The position numbers and the translations under genes were made by a program. Below are positions 17,375-28,246 of a DNA stretch of 64,000 nucleotides, one piece after another. Position 1 is the first letter of the stretch. Each line of letters opens with the position of its first letter. The stretch is from Mucilaginibacter sp. SMC90 (GTDB lineage Bacteria; Bacteroidota; Bacteroidia; Sphingobacteriales; Sphingobacteriaceae): NCBI RefSeq assembly GCF_022811725.1, contig NZ_CP094527.1, positions 1,178,001 through 1,242,000 of the forward strand, read 5' to 3'. The notes under the pieces were generated by a model. That model searched no databases, was not told the DNA's origin, and saw only the letters and a list, made by a program, of their open reading frames with translations.

Positions 17375-19728
17375 CGAATAATGCTTAAGTTACCCGATAA
17401 TAAGCCGCATCCTGCACTAAGGTTAATGATATAATAATAACTGCCCGAAGGTAACGGCCTGCCATTATAGGTGCCGTTAAACGGGCGGTTATATCCTTTT
17501 GCATCATAAATGTTTTTTCCGTACCGGTTAAATATTTTTACGGTTGCCGATGGGTAGTTTTCCATGCCGGCAATTTTCCAGTAATCATTAATGCCATCGT
17601 TATTGGGGGTAATAGTATTGGCGATATTAAGGGATGAGAGGCCTACGCTTACATCAACTTTGGTACGGGTACTTTCGCAGGCATTGCTAAAACGGCTTAT
17701 GTAATAGCTTCGGTTTGAAGTAATGTTCACTTTAAATTTACCATTCGCCTCCTCATCAAGCGGTGTAGCATCGCTTTCGTTATCATAAAGCCTGTAAGTT
17801 GATGTTGCAATCGGGTTACTAACCGGTATTACGGTTTCGCCCGGCCCGCATAACTGGAAGCTGCTTACCGATGGCGGATCAAGAACAAGCTCCTGGTTAA
17901 GTAGGGTAATATGATAAGGTACTGCACAGCCTTCGGGATCAATAGTGAGGGTATATGTTCCGCCGGGAAGCTTGTCGATATCCAGTGTGGTGCGAATTAC
18001 CTCTCCTGCTTCATTAGTCCACTTCAATGACGGCGCGGCACCATTAGTATTGATCAGTTTTAAGTTACTAATGCTCCCGTTGGCAGCATCGCATGAGGCG
18101 TTAACTTTTTGAAGCCCTGAATCATCTATACCGGGATTTGAACTTGTCAGGGTTACAGGGATTGATTTGGCAAAGCAATTGCCGTTATAACATTTGGCAT
18201 AGTAAGTGCCAATACCTACATTTACGAGCGTAGCCCCCCCTGACTGAATAAGCTGATCCTGGTCAGTATACCAGTCAACCCCAATAACATTCTTTAAGTT
18301 TTGCAGGGTGATAGAGCCATTGTTTTTAAAGCAGGTTGGGTTTACCTTTACGTAATCGGTTGTTGAGGTAGAAATAACCGGCTGGGTAAATTCAGACGAG
18401 TTGTTGTTAAGTGTAGCATTTGCCACCAGTTTTTTATTATGAAGATCGCTGGTAAACTTCCAATTGCCGGCCGCATCTGCAATAATTGTAGCCAGGTATT
18501 GTACAGGGTTACAAACAGAGCAATCTGTATTGTCATTATAAATGTAAACAGCTGCTCCGGGTGATGCTGTTCCAGAAAATTCGGTTGCGCTGTTTATAAG
18601 TACGTTGATGTCGGGGACAGCCGTGCCCTTTGATATGAGATACGGGGTTGTATTGCATGAAATGCTGTTTTTGGCTATATTGATATTGGTTGATTCGACA
18701 GAGTAAAAGGCCCCGCCATCATTACTGAAAATATTAATATTATTATCGTTGTTATCACCTATCAAAGCATTATTACATTTAAACAATGACATACCCGAAT
18801 TGCCGGGTATGCTGCTTTGCTTGTTGCGGATAAATAAGAACCCGTTTACCGATACAAACTGAAATTGTGTAGCACAAAAATCATTATCGGTTATCTGTGT
18901 ATTACTACCCTGAAACCGCACCAATATTGAGGCACCGGTTACGCGGTTGTCCTGTCCGTTTACATCAAGCGAAAGCGAATTATTGATAAATTTATTGTCG
19001 ATCCCGTTCAGGGAAATGGCTGTGGCAAAATGGTTCCTTTCCTTTAAAGAAACGCCTCCTACCGATGAATTGTCTGCAGTGATCTCAAGAGCATACCCTA
19101 ACTCCAAAACGTTTGTCCCCGATTCATCGTAGCCAATAAAGTTTGACCGGATATTTATGTTGTCGTTGTTTTTTGAATCAGTTAATGAGTTAGTGCCGCA
19201 ATAAACGCCATAGATATTATCATAAAAAACGTTTCCTTTATCGGGTGCGCCTATGGTAATGTTAGTGCAATCATAAGCAGATATAGCCGTAAAAAGAAGG
19301 TTCCCGTTAAAATTTACCAGTTTGCTGCTGTAGCCTTTTATGCATAAACCATATATTTCAACATTGGTGACCTCGGTCATAAGCAGGGCTGCAGCTTTAG
19401 TACCCGGAAAAGTATAGCTGATATCCGGTATAATATAAACCCGAGCATCGCTTCGGCCATATTTTTGGCCCGGTTGTGTACTGCCATCTATTATTAAGTT
19501 TGAGGTAACCTCGGGCAATTGCGTATATAGCGTTATGGTTGGGTTGCCCGACAAATTAAAATTAATAATATCCTGTTGCATTGTTCCGTTGGCGGCTGCT
19601 TTGGTAAGAGCATCACGTAATGTGCCCGGTCCGGTATCGGCATTACTTGTAACCGTAAATACAGTTGCCATAGCGCGCGAACCGGCCAGTGCCAGGAATA
19701 ACGTAAACAGCAACAACCGGTGTTTCAT
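17371..19728 (-). CDS. beta-helix surface protein with gliding-type (CHU_C) sorting domain
   Basis: 785 residues. The signal peptide is hydrophobic at about 4-20, ending SRAMA. Next comes a segment typical of predicted parallel beta-helix proteins ([20 protein letters not shown], then [10 protein letters not shown]), asparagine-rich helix coils to about residue 350, and several small beta domains. The C-terminus (about 690-785) is a CHU_C domain: [43 protein letters not shown]. This type B C-terminal domain is the recognised signal for type IX secretion, so the protein is likely exported to the surface or released. A carbohydrate or adhesion role is possible but not shown. It is a paralogue of the frameshifted gene directly upstream. 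Confidence 0.88.
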   Translation of the reverse strand: MKHRLLLFTLFLALAGSRAMATVFTVTSNADTGPGTLRDALTKAAANGTMQQDIINFNLSGNPTITLYTQLPEVTSNLIIDGSTQPGQKYGRSDARVYIIPDISYTFPGTKAAALLMTEVTNVEIYGLCIKGYSSKLVNFNGNLLFTAISAYDCTNITIGAPDKGNVFYDNIYGVYCGTNSLTDSKNNDNINIRSNFIGYDESGTNVLELGYALEITADNSSVGGVSLKERNHFATAISLNGIDNKFINNSLSLDVNGQDNRVTGASILVRFQGSNTQITDNDFCATQFQFVSVNGFLFIRNKQSSIPGNSGMSLFKCNNALIGDNNDNNINIFSNDGGAFYSVESTNINIAKNSISCNTTPYLISKGTAVPDINVLINSATEFSGTASPGAAVYIYNDNTDCSVCNPVQYLATIIADAAGNWKFTSDLHNKKLVANATLNNNSSEFTQPVISTSTTDYVKVNPTCFKNNGSITLQNLKNVIGVDWYTDQDQLIQSGGATLVNVGIGTYYAKCYNGNCFAKSIPVTLTSSNPGIDDSGLQKVNASCDAANGSISNLKLINTNGAAPSLKWTNEAGEVIRTTLDIDKLPGGTYTLTIDPEGCAVPYHITLLNQELVLDPPSVSSFQLCGPGETVIPVSNPIATSTYRLYDNESDATPLDEEANGKFKVNITSNRSYYISRFSNACESTRTKVDVSVGLSSLNIANTITPNNDGINDYWKIAGMENYPSATVKIFNRYGKNIYDAKGYNRPFNGTYNGRPLPSGSYYYIINLSAGCGLLSGNLSIIR

Positions 19729-19891
19729 GGTTGCGATTTGGGGCTTGAATGTAGTTTATAATTAATTGGCAATAAACTGGTTGATATTGTCCGATAGTAA
19801 GTTACGATTTTGTTGGCAATAACGCTACAATGCCAAATGAGTTGTTTACTTCGCCTGACTTTAGATTAATAAAAGGAGGGAATCTTGATAT

Positions 19892-22819
19892 TTACCTGAT
19901 GATTGTTAAACTCCCCGAAAGCAGGTTGCAGCTTTTGCCGAGGTTTAAAATATAGTAATAAACCCCTGCCGGAAGTTTGCTGCCCTTGTAAGTTCCGTCG
20001 AACGGTATGCCGTATCCCTTTGATTCAAATACCTTTTGGCCGTACCTTGTAAATACTTGTACGATGGCCTGGGGATAGTTTTGGGCATTATTTATCTTCC
20101 AGTAATCGTTATTGCCATCGCCGTTTGGCGTAAACGTGTTAGGAATATCAATTGCCGACAAACTGATGGTTATTTGTGCTGTTGCCCGTTCGCTTTCGCA
20201 CTGGCCATTAACCTGGCTTATATAAAAGATGCTGTTGACGTTTGCACTGATCTTAAAAATACCATTTGTTTGCTCATCCAGATAAGTTGGATCCGTTAAC
20301 GAATTGTAGAGGCGGTACTTATTGCCAGCAGCCGGAGAGTTTACAGTTAGCAAAGCTTCGCCGGGGGCGCACAATTGTAAGGGATTAATTACTGGAGCGT
20401 CTATCGTGCTATTCTGGTTGGAAATATTAAATGCTATGCCAGCCGAAGGGCTGCAGATACTGCTTCCGGAGTCGTGGACCTGAAGGCTGTAGGTGCCTTC
20501 GCCAACGCCGGTAAGATCCTTTGATGTAGATAGATGATTACCAGCTTCATCAACCCATAAATAGGTATAGGGCGGCGTGCCGCCGGTTACCTGGATGTTT
20601 TTAATACTACCGGCTTTTAACCCACACTGATCGTTTGTTTGGACTATCGAATTGCCATTTATTTGCAAAGCAGGGATATCATCAACCGTAAAATCATGCG
20701 GGTAAAGTGTTTCGCAACCGTTGGCATCAGTAAAGTAAACTTTATAAGTGCCGGGTTTAAGGTCGTGCGGATTTGCGTCTGAGCCTGCAGGCTGACCGGT
20801 AGCATCAATCCATCGCATGCTTTTAACAAGGTTATCAGTTATCAAACTAATTGAACCGCTGCTTTGCCCCGCACAACTTTTGACGATATAAGCGCTATAT
20901 GTAGGATAAATTGTGGCCGGAGTAGCTTCGATAGTATAAACCTGACTCGTTTTACTACAGCCGAAATCGTTACTTGCAATTAACTGATAATTGCCGGCAG
21001 CGGCGTTTGGTAAATCGATGCCTGAACCAGCTGTATTATTATTAGCTGTATTGATCCATTTGTAATGAGTTGCTCCGGGAGCGGTTATGCCTTTAATACT
21101 GCCGTTGTTTTGGCTACAGGTAGTGGGGCTGCGTACCACATTGTTTTCATCAAGTGTTATGCCGTTAACTTCGGGTATCTCGATCTCAGAAGAATATACG
21201 GGGCCACACTGGCTGTCGTCGGTAACTTTTAACGTGTACATACCGGCTGGCTGTCCGGTCAGGTCATTGGTATTGGCTACTTCCTGGTGTTGGGCATTGA
21301 GCCAGCTGTATTTGATGTTGCCGGTGCCGCCAGTAATGATAATGTTTTTTATAGCCCCTGTAGATTGGCCACAATTGGTAGGCTGGATATTAGGATTTGT
21401 CTGGTTGATTATAATGCCGGTTAAGCTTTTTACTGTTACGGGCCCATAACTTTCTACACAATTATCAGATGTAATTACTTTCAAAGTGTAGTTACCGCTG
21501 GGGACATCTGTTAAATATAATGACTGGCCAAATTCCTGTTGATTTTGATTGTACCATTTCGTTGTTTTTATCGAAAAGTCATTTTGATTTTTAAATCCTA
21601 AACCGGTTATTGATCCATTGTTATCACAGCTGTTTGTGATTTGTAAATAGCTATCGTCAAATACCGGCTTGGTATCCCGAAGGCTAAAAACAGTACTTTT
21701 AACATTACAATATTCGCCCAGGAAAGCGGTAAAAGTGTAATCACCTGATGGTAAATTATCAATATCAACAGTAGTTCCTTTAAGCTCACCATTTTCGTTA
21801 CGCCATTCTACGTGCGTATTGTTAACCACTGCTATCCCTTTTATACTGCCATTATTATTACCGCATGATGGGTTTTTGATAACCGCTTGTGAAATATCAA
21901 ATCCAACTTTTGCAAAGACAGAAGTACGCCCATTGAGTGATGCCGAAGCGGTAAAACCGGTGGATTGGAGGTTGCTGGTAAATTGCCATGCTCCTGTGTT
22001 GTCGGCAACTACCGAACCTATGAAATGCGTAGGTTCGCACAATTGACATTCGCTATCGCTAAACACCTCAACGGTTGCTCCCGGCGTAGCTGTACCCTTT
22101 ATTGTACCGTTAGCAACTGTGGTTATTGAAATGTTTGGAATCGGGCTTGCCGGATTTCTTACGTTGTAAGCGTTTCCGGTACTTTTGCAACTTATGCTAT
22201 TGCGTTGAATGAGAATGTCATTACATTGATAGGCATCTATAGCAGCATAATCACTATTTCGATATATTATATTATTAATGTTATTGGCATCAGCAGGATC
22301 GGGGCCCCCAATAATAGCTTTTTTTACATATATTAATTCAAAAGGTGTTGTTGATGAACTGTTGACGTCGGGTTGTAAATTTCTATCAAGATTGGTTTTA
22401 TTTGATTTTATATTTACCACTCCATTCATGTACTCAATGTGTGTAATACTTCCGTAGTTGTAAATATTATCAATAATGTCTAATTGATCGATATAGTCAA
22501 ATGCAACATAATCGGCAATTCCTGTAGTACCCGCAGTTTTATACCCTATCGTATTGTTTTTAAAAAGACATTTATCAACAGGAACCGCATTTGAGCCAGT
22601 TCTTGGATCATAGCCAGATACTCTACTTTCTCTGGTATAGTCTTCGCAAACAAAAAAGTTACCTTCAGCTCGAGTCTCTCCTCCAACTAATACATCATTT
22701 GCATTTATATAAAAATTTCCTGTCCAGGCAGTAGCACTTGGTTTTTCTGTGTTAGGATCAATACCGAACCAGTTAGCTGACATGGTGACATGGTTGCCTC
22801 CTAAAATGTAGACGCCCAT
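19892..22819 (-). CDS. 3' portion of a frameshifted beta-helix surface protein with CHU_C domain
   Basis: 975 residues open from an internal ATG. The same frame is open further upstream and reads NIIIGKAGKGNTFGF, which joins in sense to the 5' fragment at 22773-23345. Content: remaining beta-helix coils, then six or more repeats of a small beta domain marked by GSIK or GSI, a W-x-N/D-x-G-x-E strand, and SGNYT- or AGNYQL-type endings. A C-terminal CHU_C domain follows (FTPNGDGNNDYWKI, VQVFTRYGQKVFE, PAGVYYYILNL). The repeats are longer and more numerous than in the neighbouring paralogue. If translated alone this part would lack a signal peptide, so the locus is probably inactive unless the shift is an error or is bypassed. 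Confidence 0.75.
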   Translation of the reverse strand: MGVYILGGNHVTMSANWFGIDPNTEKPSATAWTGNFYINANDVLVGGETRAEGNFFVCEDYTRESRVSGYDPRTGSNAVPVDKCLFKNNTIGYKTAGTTGIADYVAFDYIDQLDIIDNIYNYGSITHIEYMNGVVNIKSNKTNLDRNLQPDVNSSSTTPFELIYVKKAIIGGPDPADANNINNIIYRNSDYAAIDAYQCNDILIQRNSISCKSTGNAYNVRNPASPIPNISITTVANGTIKGTATPGATVEVFSDSECQLCEPTHFIGSVVADNTGAWQFTSNLQSTGFTASASLNGRTSVFAKVGFDISQAVIKNPSCGNNNGSIKGIAVVNNTHVEWRNENGELKGTTVDIDNLPSGDYTFTAFLGEYCNVKSTVFSLRDTKPVFDDSYLQITNSCDNNGSITGLGFKNQNDFSIKTTKWYNQNQQEFGQSLYLTDVPSGNYTLKVITSDNCVESYGPVTVKSLTGIIINQTNPNIQPTNCGQSTGAIKNIIITGGTGNIKYSWLNAQHQEVANTNDLTGQPAGMYTLKVTDDSQCGPVYSSEIEIPEVNGITLDENNVVRSPTTCSQNNGSIKGITAPGATHYKWINTANNNTAGSGIDLPNAAAGNYQLIASNDFGCSKTSQVYTIEATPATIYPTYSAYIVKSCAGQSSGSISLITDNLVKSMRWIDATGQPAGSDANPHDLKPGTYKVYFTDANGCETLYPHDFTVDDIPALQINGNSIVQTNDQCGLKAGSIKNIQVTGGTPPYTYLWVDEAGNHLSTSKDLTGVGEGTYSLQVHDSGSSICSPSAGIAFNISNQNSTIDAPVINPLQLCAPGEALLTVNSPAAGNKYRLYNSLTDPTYLDEQTNGIFKISANVNSIFYISQVNGQCESERATAQITISLSAIDIPNTFTPNGDGNNDYWKINNAQNYPQAIVQVFTRYGQKVFESKGYGIPFDGTYKGSKLPAGVYYYILNLGKSCNLLSGSLTIIR

Positions 22820-23345
22820 ATCTACAAACCCAAAGGTATTTCCTTTGCCAGCTTTTCCGATAATTATATTTTGATGAGTTGATAATACTTATAGTATTGC
22901 TGTTGCCGCCTCTTCCGGCAATAAAATCAAAAAATATACCATCAATTTCGATATTATTAATGCTCTGGCCATTGAAAATGACTATATAATCAGGATATAG
23001 ATTATCAGTCATTTTTATGGTAATTTTTGTATCGCTAATGCCTATCTTATTGCCAGGTTGTGTACTGCCATCAATAACTAAATTCGATGAAAGTAAAGGA
23101 AGGCTTGTCTGAACTTTTATTGTCCGTCCCGCCTCACTCAAATCCGGCAAATTAAAATTGATGTAATCTTTTTCGGCAATGCCATTGGCTGCCGCAAGAG
23201 TGAGTGCTTCGCGCAAGGTTCCCGGCCCCGAATCGGCATTGCTGGTTACCACAAAAACTGCCGAAAAGCTTTTAAAACTGATGAAAAGAAAAATTGTGAT
23301 AAAAAGTAAAATGCGCCCCGCCATGTTTAGGTATTCACGAGCCAA
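22773..23345 (-). CDS. 5' portion of the same frameshifted beta-helix surface protein
   Basis: 190-residue open frame carrying the signal peptide (start at MAREYLN or more likely MAGRILLF, 23324) and the opening of a beta-helix protein ([31 protein letters not shown]). These match the start of the paralogue at 17371-19728. Around residue 158 the sequence leaves the family pattern and turns basic (YNYRKSWQRKYLW) before stopping. In the next frame the family pattern resumes. Removing one A from the four-A run at 22869-22872 (minus strand) restores one protein of about 1,140 residues. Confidence 0.75.
   Translation of the reverse strand: MAREYLNMAGRILLFITIFLFISFKSFSAVFVVTSNADSGPGTLREALTLAAANGIAEKDYINFNLPDLSEAGRTIKVQTSLPLLSSNLVIDGSTQPGNKIGISDTKITIKMTDNLYPDYIVIFNGQSINNIEIDGIFFDFIAGRGGNSNTISIINSSKYNYRKSWQRKYLWVCRYGRLHFRRQPCHHVS
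22869..22872 (-). other. apparent +1 frameshift site
   Basis: Four consecutive A on the minus strand at the point where the two halves of the surface protein change frame. With three A the reading is S-S-N-I-I-I-G-K-A-G, matching the paralogue's style. It may be a real mutation, a sequencing error or a variable tract. Confidence 0.6.
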
Positions 23346-23392
23346 AATACATTTTTTTCCTGTAAATGCATTGTCAATATCATATTAGCTAA

Positions 23393-23423
23393 TTGTTACT
23401 CAATTTGTAAAATCGTACCTTTG
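23393..23423 (+). promoter_or_regulatory. promoter of gcvP
   Basis: TTG at 23393 and TACCTTTG at 23416-23423 are separated by 20 nt, close to the Bacteroidota TTTG-N19/21-TAnnTTTG arrangement. The box ends 28 nt before the ATG. Confidence 0.6.
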
Positions 23424-23451
23424 CGGTAAATTTAAGAGGGACGATTAATTC

Positions 23452-26343
23452 ATGAAGTTGAATACAACCTATCAGGAGCAGTTTCAGTCGAGGCACATTG
23501 CTCCAAGTGAGGCCGACACGGCCAAAATGTTAAAAACCATCGGTGTAAGTACGCTTGATGAATTAATAGGGCAAACAATACCGCAAAAGATCAGGCTTGC
23601 AAAACCGCTTAACCTGCCCGCAGCAAAAAGCGAGTTTGATTACCTGAACACCTTAAAGCAAACTGCTTCAAAAAACAAAGTTTTCAAGTCGTTTATTGGC
23701 AAAGGTTACTATGATGTAATTGTACCTGGGGTAATTCAGCGTAACATTCTTGAAAACCCCGGATGGTATACGCAATACACTCCGTACCAGGCCGAAATTG
23801 CACAGGGCCGTTTGCAGGCTTTGTTAAACTTCCAAACCATGATCATTGATCTTACCGGTATGGAAATTGCCAATGCTTCACTGCTTGACGAAGGTACTGC
23901 TGCTGCCGAAGCTATGTTTATGCAATACACTTTGCGTAAAAATAACAACACCAAGGTTTTCTTCGTTTCTGAAGAGTTGTTCCCGCAAACTATTGATATA
24001 TTAAAAACCCGTTCAGAGCCTTATGGCATTGAACTAAGAATAGGCGACCACCGTACCGTTGAATTGACCGACGATATGTTTGGTGCTATTGTACAATACC
24101 CTGCAGGCGACGGCGCAGTTTACAACTACGCCGATTTTGCCGCAAAAGGGCATGAAAAAGGCATTAAGCTTACAGTTGTTGCTGATATTATGAGCCTTGC
24201 CCTGTTAACGCCTCCGGGCGAGTGGGGGGCCGACATTGTTGTTGGTTCGTCACAGCGTTTTGGAGTGCCTATGGGCTTTGGCGGCCCGCATGCTGCTTTC
24301 TTTGCAACTAAAGAGGAATACAAACGCTCAATCCCGGGCCGTATTATTGGTGTTACTATTGATAGTGCTAATAACTATGCGCTGCGTATGGCGCTTCAAA
24401 CCCGCGAGCAGCACATCCGCCGCGATAAAGCAACTTCAAATATTTGTACCGCACAGGCACTATTGGCTATCATGGCTGGTATGTATGCAGTATATCATGG
24501 CCCGGATGGTATTAAGTTAATTGCCGAAAGGATTCACGGATTAGCTGTATTATTAGCTAAAACTTTAGGGCAGCTGGGTTACGAACAGCTTAACGAATCA
24601 TATTTCGATACCGTTAAATTTGATGTAGCCCATTTGGCAGGCCCAATTCATTCTGAGGCTTTAAATAATGAAATGAACCTGAACTATGAAGGTTCGGTTG
24701 TTACTATATCTGTTGATGAAACAACTTCGGTTGAGGATATCAAAACCATTGTGAGGTTCTTTGCTAAAGTAAAAGGCAAAACCCTTAATGATGTTGATTT
24801 TGACGGCATTAATGCAGGTCTTGAAACTGTTATCCCTACAGCGCTTCAGCGTACTTCGGCTTACTTAACACATAGCTTGTTCAATACCCACCGGTCTGAA
24901 CATGAGATGCTGCGTTACATCAAATCATTAGAGGCAAAAGACCTTTCTTTATGTCATTCAATGATAGCTTTAGGTTCATGTACTATGAAACTAAACGCTA
25001 CCACCGAAATGGTACCTGTTACCTGGGCCGAGTTCAGTAAAATTCACCCATTTGCCCCAACCGACCAGGTTGGTGGTTACATGCAATTGTTTGACGAGAT
25101 CAATAACTGGTTAAGCGAAATTACCGGTTTTGCAGCTATGAGCCTGCAGCCAAATGCAGGTGCTCAGGGCGAATATGCAGGTTTAATGGTTATCCGCGCT
25201 TATCACCTTGACAGGGGCGATGCCCACCGCAATATTGCTTTGATCCCTTCATCGGCACACGGTACCAACCCTGCATCTGCAGCAATGGCCGGCATGAAGA
25301 TCGTGGTGGTTAAATGCGATGATAACGGTAATATCGACGTTGCCGATATGCGCGCCAAAGCCGAGCAATATAAAAACGAACTTTCATGTTTGATGGTTAC
25401 TTACCCGTCAACCCATGGTGTATTTGAAGAAAGCATCATCGAAATTTGCGAGATCATCCATGAAAATGGTGGCCAGGTTTATATGGACGGTGCCAACATG
25501 AACGCGCAGGTTGGTTTAACAAGCCCCGCCAATATCGGTGCCGACGTTTGCCACCTTAACCTGCATAAAACATTCTGTATCCCTCACGGCGGTGGCGGTC
25601 CGGGCATGGGGCCTATCGGTGTTGCAAAACACCTGGTGCCTTATTTACCAGGTCACGCTGTGGTTGATATCGATAAAGGAAAATCAATCCATGCGGTTTC
25701 AGCAGCACCATGGGGTTCGGCTTCTATCCTGATCATATCACACGCTTATATAGCAATGATGGGTGCCGAAGGTTTGACTAACGCTACCCGTTACGCCATA
25801 CTGAATGCCAACTACATTAAAACAAGGCTCAAAGAACATTACCCGGTGTTATACACAGGTGCCAATGGCCGTTGTGCGCATGAAATGATTTTGGATTGCC
25901 GCTCATTTAAATCGGCAGGTATTGAGGTAACTGATATAGCCAAACGCTTAATGGACTATGGTTTCCATGCGCCAACTGTATCTTTCCCTGTAGCTGGTAC
26001 TGTGATGATTGAGCCAACAGAATCAGAACCAAAGCACGAGCTTGACCGTTTTTGCGATGCCATGATCTCTATCCGTCATGAAATTGCTGATGTGGTTGAC
26101 GGCCTGTCTGACAAAATAAACAACCCGTTAAAAAATGCACCTCATACCGTAGCCGTAATTACAGGTAACGAGTGGGAGCATCCATATACCCGCCAAAAAG
26201 CGGCATTTCCGTTGCCTTACGTAGCCGCCAACAAATTCTGGCCATCGGTGGGCAGGGTTAATGACACATACGGCGATAGAACGCTGATCTGCTCATGCCC
26301 TCCGTTAGAAGAGTACGAGTTTGAAGAAAGCGTGATAGAATAA
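23452..26343 (+). CDS. gcvP: aminomethyl-transferring glycine dehydrogenase (glycine cleavage P protein)
   Basis: Decarboxylates glycine and passes the aminomethyl group to the lipoyl H protein. 963 residues, the length of the single-chain fused form. N-terminal half: RHIAPSE start, [41 protein letters not shown]-terminal half: [41 protein letters not shown], and the PLP-lysine region [19 protein letters not shown] (lysine about 706). It is complete. The T and H protein genes are not in this window. Glycine for this enzyme could come from the kbl product further along. It has a recognisable promoter and is followed by a strong terminator. Confidence 0.98.
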   Translation: MKLNTTYQEQFQSRHIAPSEADTAKMLKTIGVSTLDELIGQTIPQKIRLAKPLNLPAAKSEFDYLNTLKQTASKNKVFKSFIGKGYYDVIVPGVIQRNILENPGWYTQYTPYQAEIAQGRLQALLNFQTMIIDLTGMEIANASLLDEGTAAAEAMFMQYTLRKNNNTKVFFVSEELFPQTIDILKTRSEPYGIELRIGDHRTVELTDDMFGAIVQYPAGDGAVYNYADFAAKGHEKGIKLTVVADIMSLALLTPPGEWGADIVVGSSQRFGVPMGFGGPHAAFFATKEEYKRSIPGRIIGVTIDSANNYALRMALQTREQHIRRDKATSNICTAQALLAIMAGMYAVYHGPDGIKLIAERIHGLAVLLAKTLGQLGYEQLNESYFDTVKFDVAHLAGPIHSEALNNEMNLNYEGSVVTISVDETTSVEDIKTIVRFFAKVKGKTLNDVDFDGINAGLETVIPTALQRTSAYLTHSLFNTHRSEHEMLRYIKSLEAKDLSLCHSMIALGSCTMKLNATTEMVPVTWAEFSKIHPFAPTDQVGGYMQLFDEINNWLSEITGFAAMSLQPNAGAQGEYAGLMVIRAYHLDRGDAHRNIALIPSSAHGTNPASAAMAGMKIVVVKCDDNGNIDVADMRAKAEQYKNELSCLMVTYPSTHGVFEESIIEICEIIHENGGQVYMDGANMNAQVGLTSPANIGADVCHLNLHKTFCIPHGGGGPGMGPIGVAKHLVPYLPGHAVVDIDKGKSIHAVSAAPWGSASILIISHAYIAMMGAEGLTNATRYAILNANYIKTRLKEHYPVLYTGANGRCAHEMILDCRSFKSAGIEVTDIAKRLMDYGFHAPTVSFPVAGTVMIEPTESEPKHELDRFCDAMISIRHEIADVVDGLSDKINNPLKNAPHTVAVITGNEWEHPYTRQKAAFPLPYVAANKFWPSVGRVNDTYGDRTLICSCPPLEEYEFEESVIE

Positions 26344-26353
26344 TCTTCATTAA

Positions 26354-26380
26354 GCCCCCGCCCAAAGCGGGGGTTTTTGT
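26354..26380 (+). terminator. intrinsic terminator of gcvP
   Basis: CCCCCGC pairs with GCGGGGG around a CCAAA loop, followed by TTTTTGTTTT. It begins 11 nt after the gcvP stop. Confidence 0.92.
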
Positions 26381-26400
26381 TTTATGTAAATTATTAAAAT

Positions 26401-26775
26401 ATGAATTCAGATAATTTTGAACGTAATTCAAAAGTTTCCCGGTTTATGGGGGATTTGGAGGGACTCATTGCCAAAACACCGCCAACGCCGTATTATGCAG
26501 TAATATTTACCTCGGTGCGCACCCCGGGTGATGATGGTTACGGGGATATGGCTGCTGAAATGGAAGAGCTGGCACGGAAACAGGAAGGTTTCCTGGGCGT
26601 TGAATCGGCCCGCAACGATGTTGGAATAACGGTGTCTTATTGGCAATCGGAAGAGGCGATTAAAAACTGGAAAGCTAACGCCCGTCATCTGTTTGCCCAG
26701 CGGCAGGGGCGCGATAAATGGTATCGGAATTATATGGTACGTATTTGCAGGGTTGAGCATGACTATACTTTTTAA
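26401..26775 (+). CDS. antibiotic biosynthesis monooxygenase (ABM) domain protein
   Basis: 124 residues with an ABM dimeric alpha-beta barrel from about 28 to 115: YYAVIFTSVRT strand, MEELARKQEGFLGVESAR, GITVSYWQSEEAIKNWK, and a final helix and strand with WYRNYMVRICRVEHDY. Members include quinol monooxygenases and haem-degrading enzymes, and many have no known role. The SYWQSEEAIKNWK segment is closest to the general bacterial type. No operon partner. The stop codon lies inside an 18-nt palindrome TATACTTTTTAAAGTATA (26764-26781), which could form a weak hairpin at the mRNA end. Confidence 0.85.
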   Translation: MNSDNFERNSKVSRFMGDLEGLIAKTPPTPYYAVIFTSVRTPGDDGYGDMAAEMEELARKQEGFLGVESARNDVGITVSYWQSEEAIKNWKANARHLFAQRQGRDKWYRNYMVRICRVEHDYTF

Positions 26776-26977
26776 AGTATAATATTCAACGGTTAGTTTT
26801 TGCCTTTAATTTTGGTTTATAGGAACTTTATTTATTTTTCAAAATCAAATAAAATGCCATAGAACGGGTTATTTGATTGAGTTTGTGACAGATATTATTT
26901 TTAGTATTTACAACTAAAAGGAATATAACTTTTTAAATTGTGGCCTCGTATAAAGAGGGAGCGCTTAAATTATAAAT

Positions 26978-27397
26978 ATGAACATTAACAATAAAGCCAT
27001 TAGTGTATTGCTGGTTGATGATGACGAAATAAATAACTTCATCTCCATAAAACTGATAAAGAAAGCTTTACTCAATACCGAAATTATGGCTTGTCTGAAT
27101 GGGAAATATGCTATAGAGCAACTTTCTGATATTCAGCGTAAAGATCCTAATAAACTGCCCGATTATATTTTACTTGATATTAATATGCCCATCATGAACG
27201 GCTGGGAATTTTTGGATGAGTATAAGCGCCTCAACCTTGATCCCCTGGGCAAAAGCAAGATCTATATTATTTCCTCATCTGTTTTTAGCAACGATATCAA
27301 TAAGGCACGTTCATATCCCTTAGTGAAGGATTTTATTTCCAAGCCGCTTAACGTTGAAAAAATAAAAGAACTTTTTGAGGTAGCTACAGAAAACTAA
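26978..27397 (+). CDS. single-domain response regulator (CheY-like receiver)
   Basis: 139 residues, a receiver domain with no output domain. The acidic pocket is LLVDDDE (11-17), the phosphoacceptor is D67 in LLDINMPIMNGWEF, the switch serines are in IISSS (98-102), and the lysine is in ISKP (about 122). Stand-alone receivers of this type in Bacteroidota usually work with hybrid kinases; the partner is not in the window. The 200-bp upstream gap is AT-rich with a TAACTTTT-like box near 26926 and no other gene. Its stop overlaps that of the convergent hydrolase by four bases (CTAA). Confidence 0.93.
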   Translation: MNINNKAISVLLVDDDEINNFISIKLIKKALLNTEIMACLNGKYAIEQLSDIQRKDPNKLPDYILLDINMPIMNGWEFLDEYKRLNLDPLGKSKIYIISSSVFSNDINKARSYPLVKDFISKPLNVEKIKELFEVATEN

Positions 27398-28164
27398 ACA
27401 GGCTTAACTTTAAAATGTTCGCCTTCTGTTTCTACCGTTCCGATAGCAAACGATTTGGAGTGGTAAAACAGGCATTTCCAGCCTTCGGCGGCGGCCTTTT
27501 TACCATATTCTTCACGTAGCATCATGGCCTTGCGGCCGTCCATGTCATACTTGGCTATGAACTTTCTTAGCAGCTGCTCGGGTTCGGGAAGCTCATCACC
27601 GCCAAAAAATACTTTTTCGCCCTCTATATCAAACCAAAACACCTGGTGTGCAGGGCAATGACCACCAGAGTGTTCATACCTGATGCCTGGTTTAAACTCG
27701 CCGTTGCCTTCAATAAAAGTGATCTTTGCGCTTGCCCGTAGGGCTTCAAATATTTCAACGTGGTATGATGAACCCTTACCGCTGATGCCAAATTCCCATT
27801 CCTGTTTATTGATCACGTGCTCGGCCTCAGGAAAGCTGGGTACTAATTTACCGTTACGCTCAACTACCAAACCGCCGGAGTGGTCATAATGCAAATGCGA
27901 CATCATTACCAAGGTAACGTCATCCGGATCAAAGCCCGCGTTGCGGATGTTCTGGTGCAGCATCAGTTCATCACGGGTATCTTTAAAACCGAGACCTGTA
28001 TCCAATACTATCAAATCCGTTTTAGTTTTGATGAGGAAGGGGTTAACGTGAATGAACAACGAAGCCGGACGATCTTTCGGGTTGTCAGTTTCCGGGTTGA
28101 ACGGGATAAATTTCTTGGTTGCATCAACCGAATAAGAGCCCTCACCTAAAGCAAAAAATTCCAT
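27394..28164 (-). CDS. MBL-fold metallo-hydrolase
   Basis: 256 residues, metallo-beta-lactamase fold. The zinc motif HLHYDH is at 90-95 (MMSHLHYDHSGG). A later histidine in HSGGHCPAHQVF, the aspartate in VFFGGDELP and a C-terminal histidine in CLFYHSKSF complete the two-metal site. It is cytoplasmic with no signal peptide. This group includes lactonases, glyoxalase II-like and other hydrolases; the substrate cannot be told. It is divergent from recJ with a short shared upstream region. Confidence 0.9.
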   Translation of the reverse strand: MEFFALGEGSYSVDATKKFIPFNPETDNPKDRPASLFIHVNPFLIKTKTDLIVLDTGLGFKDTRDELMLHQNIRNAGFDPDDVTLVMMSHLHYDHSGGLVVERNGKLVPSFPEAEHVINKQEWEFGISGKGSSYHVEIFEALRASAKITFIEGNGEFKPGIRYEHSGGHCPAHQVFWFDIEGEKVFFGGDELPEPEQLLRKFIAKYDMDGRKAMMLREEYGKKAAAEGWKCLFYHSKSFAIGTVETEGEHFKVKPV

Positions 28165-28190
28165 AGTAAACGTAGTATCAGATTTTGAAG

Positions 28191-28198
28191 TAACTTTG
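28191..28198 (+). promoter_or_regulatory. -7 box for recJ
   Basis: TAACTTTG, matching TAnnTTTG, lies 48 nt before the recJ ATG, in the divergent gap with the MBL hydrolase gene. No clear -33 element. Confidence 0.4.
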
Positions 28199-28246
28199 GC
28201 TCTTTAACAGAGCATAAGTATATTTACTGTTTCAAGCTGCAAAGAT

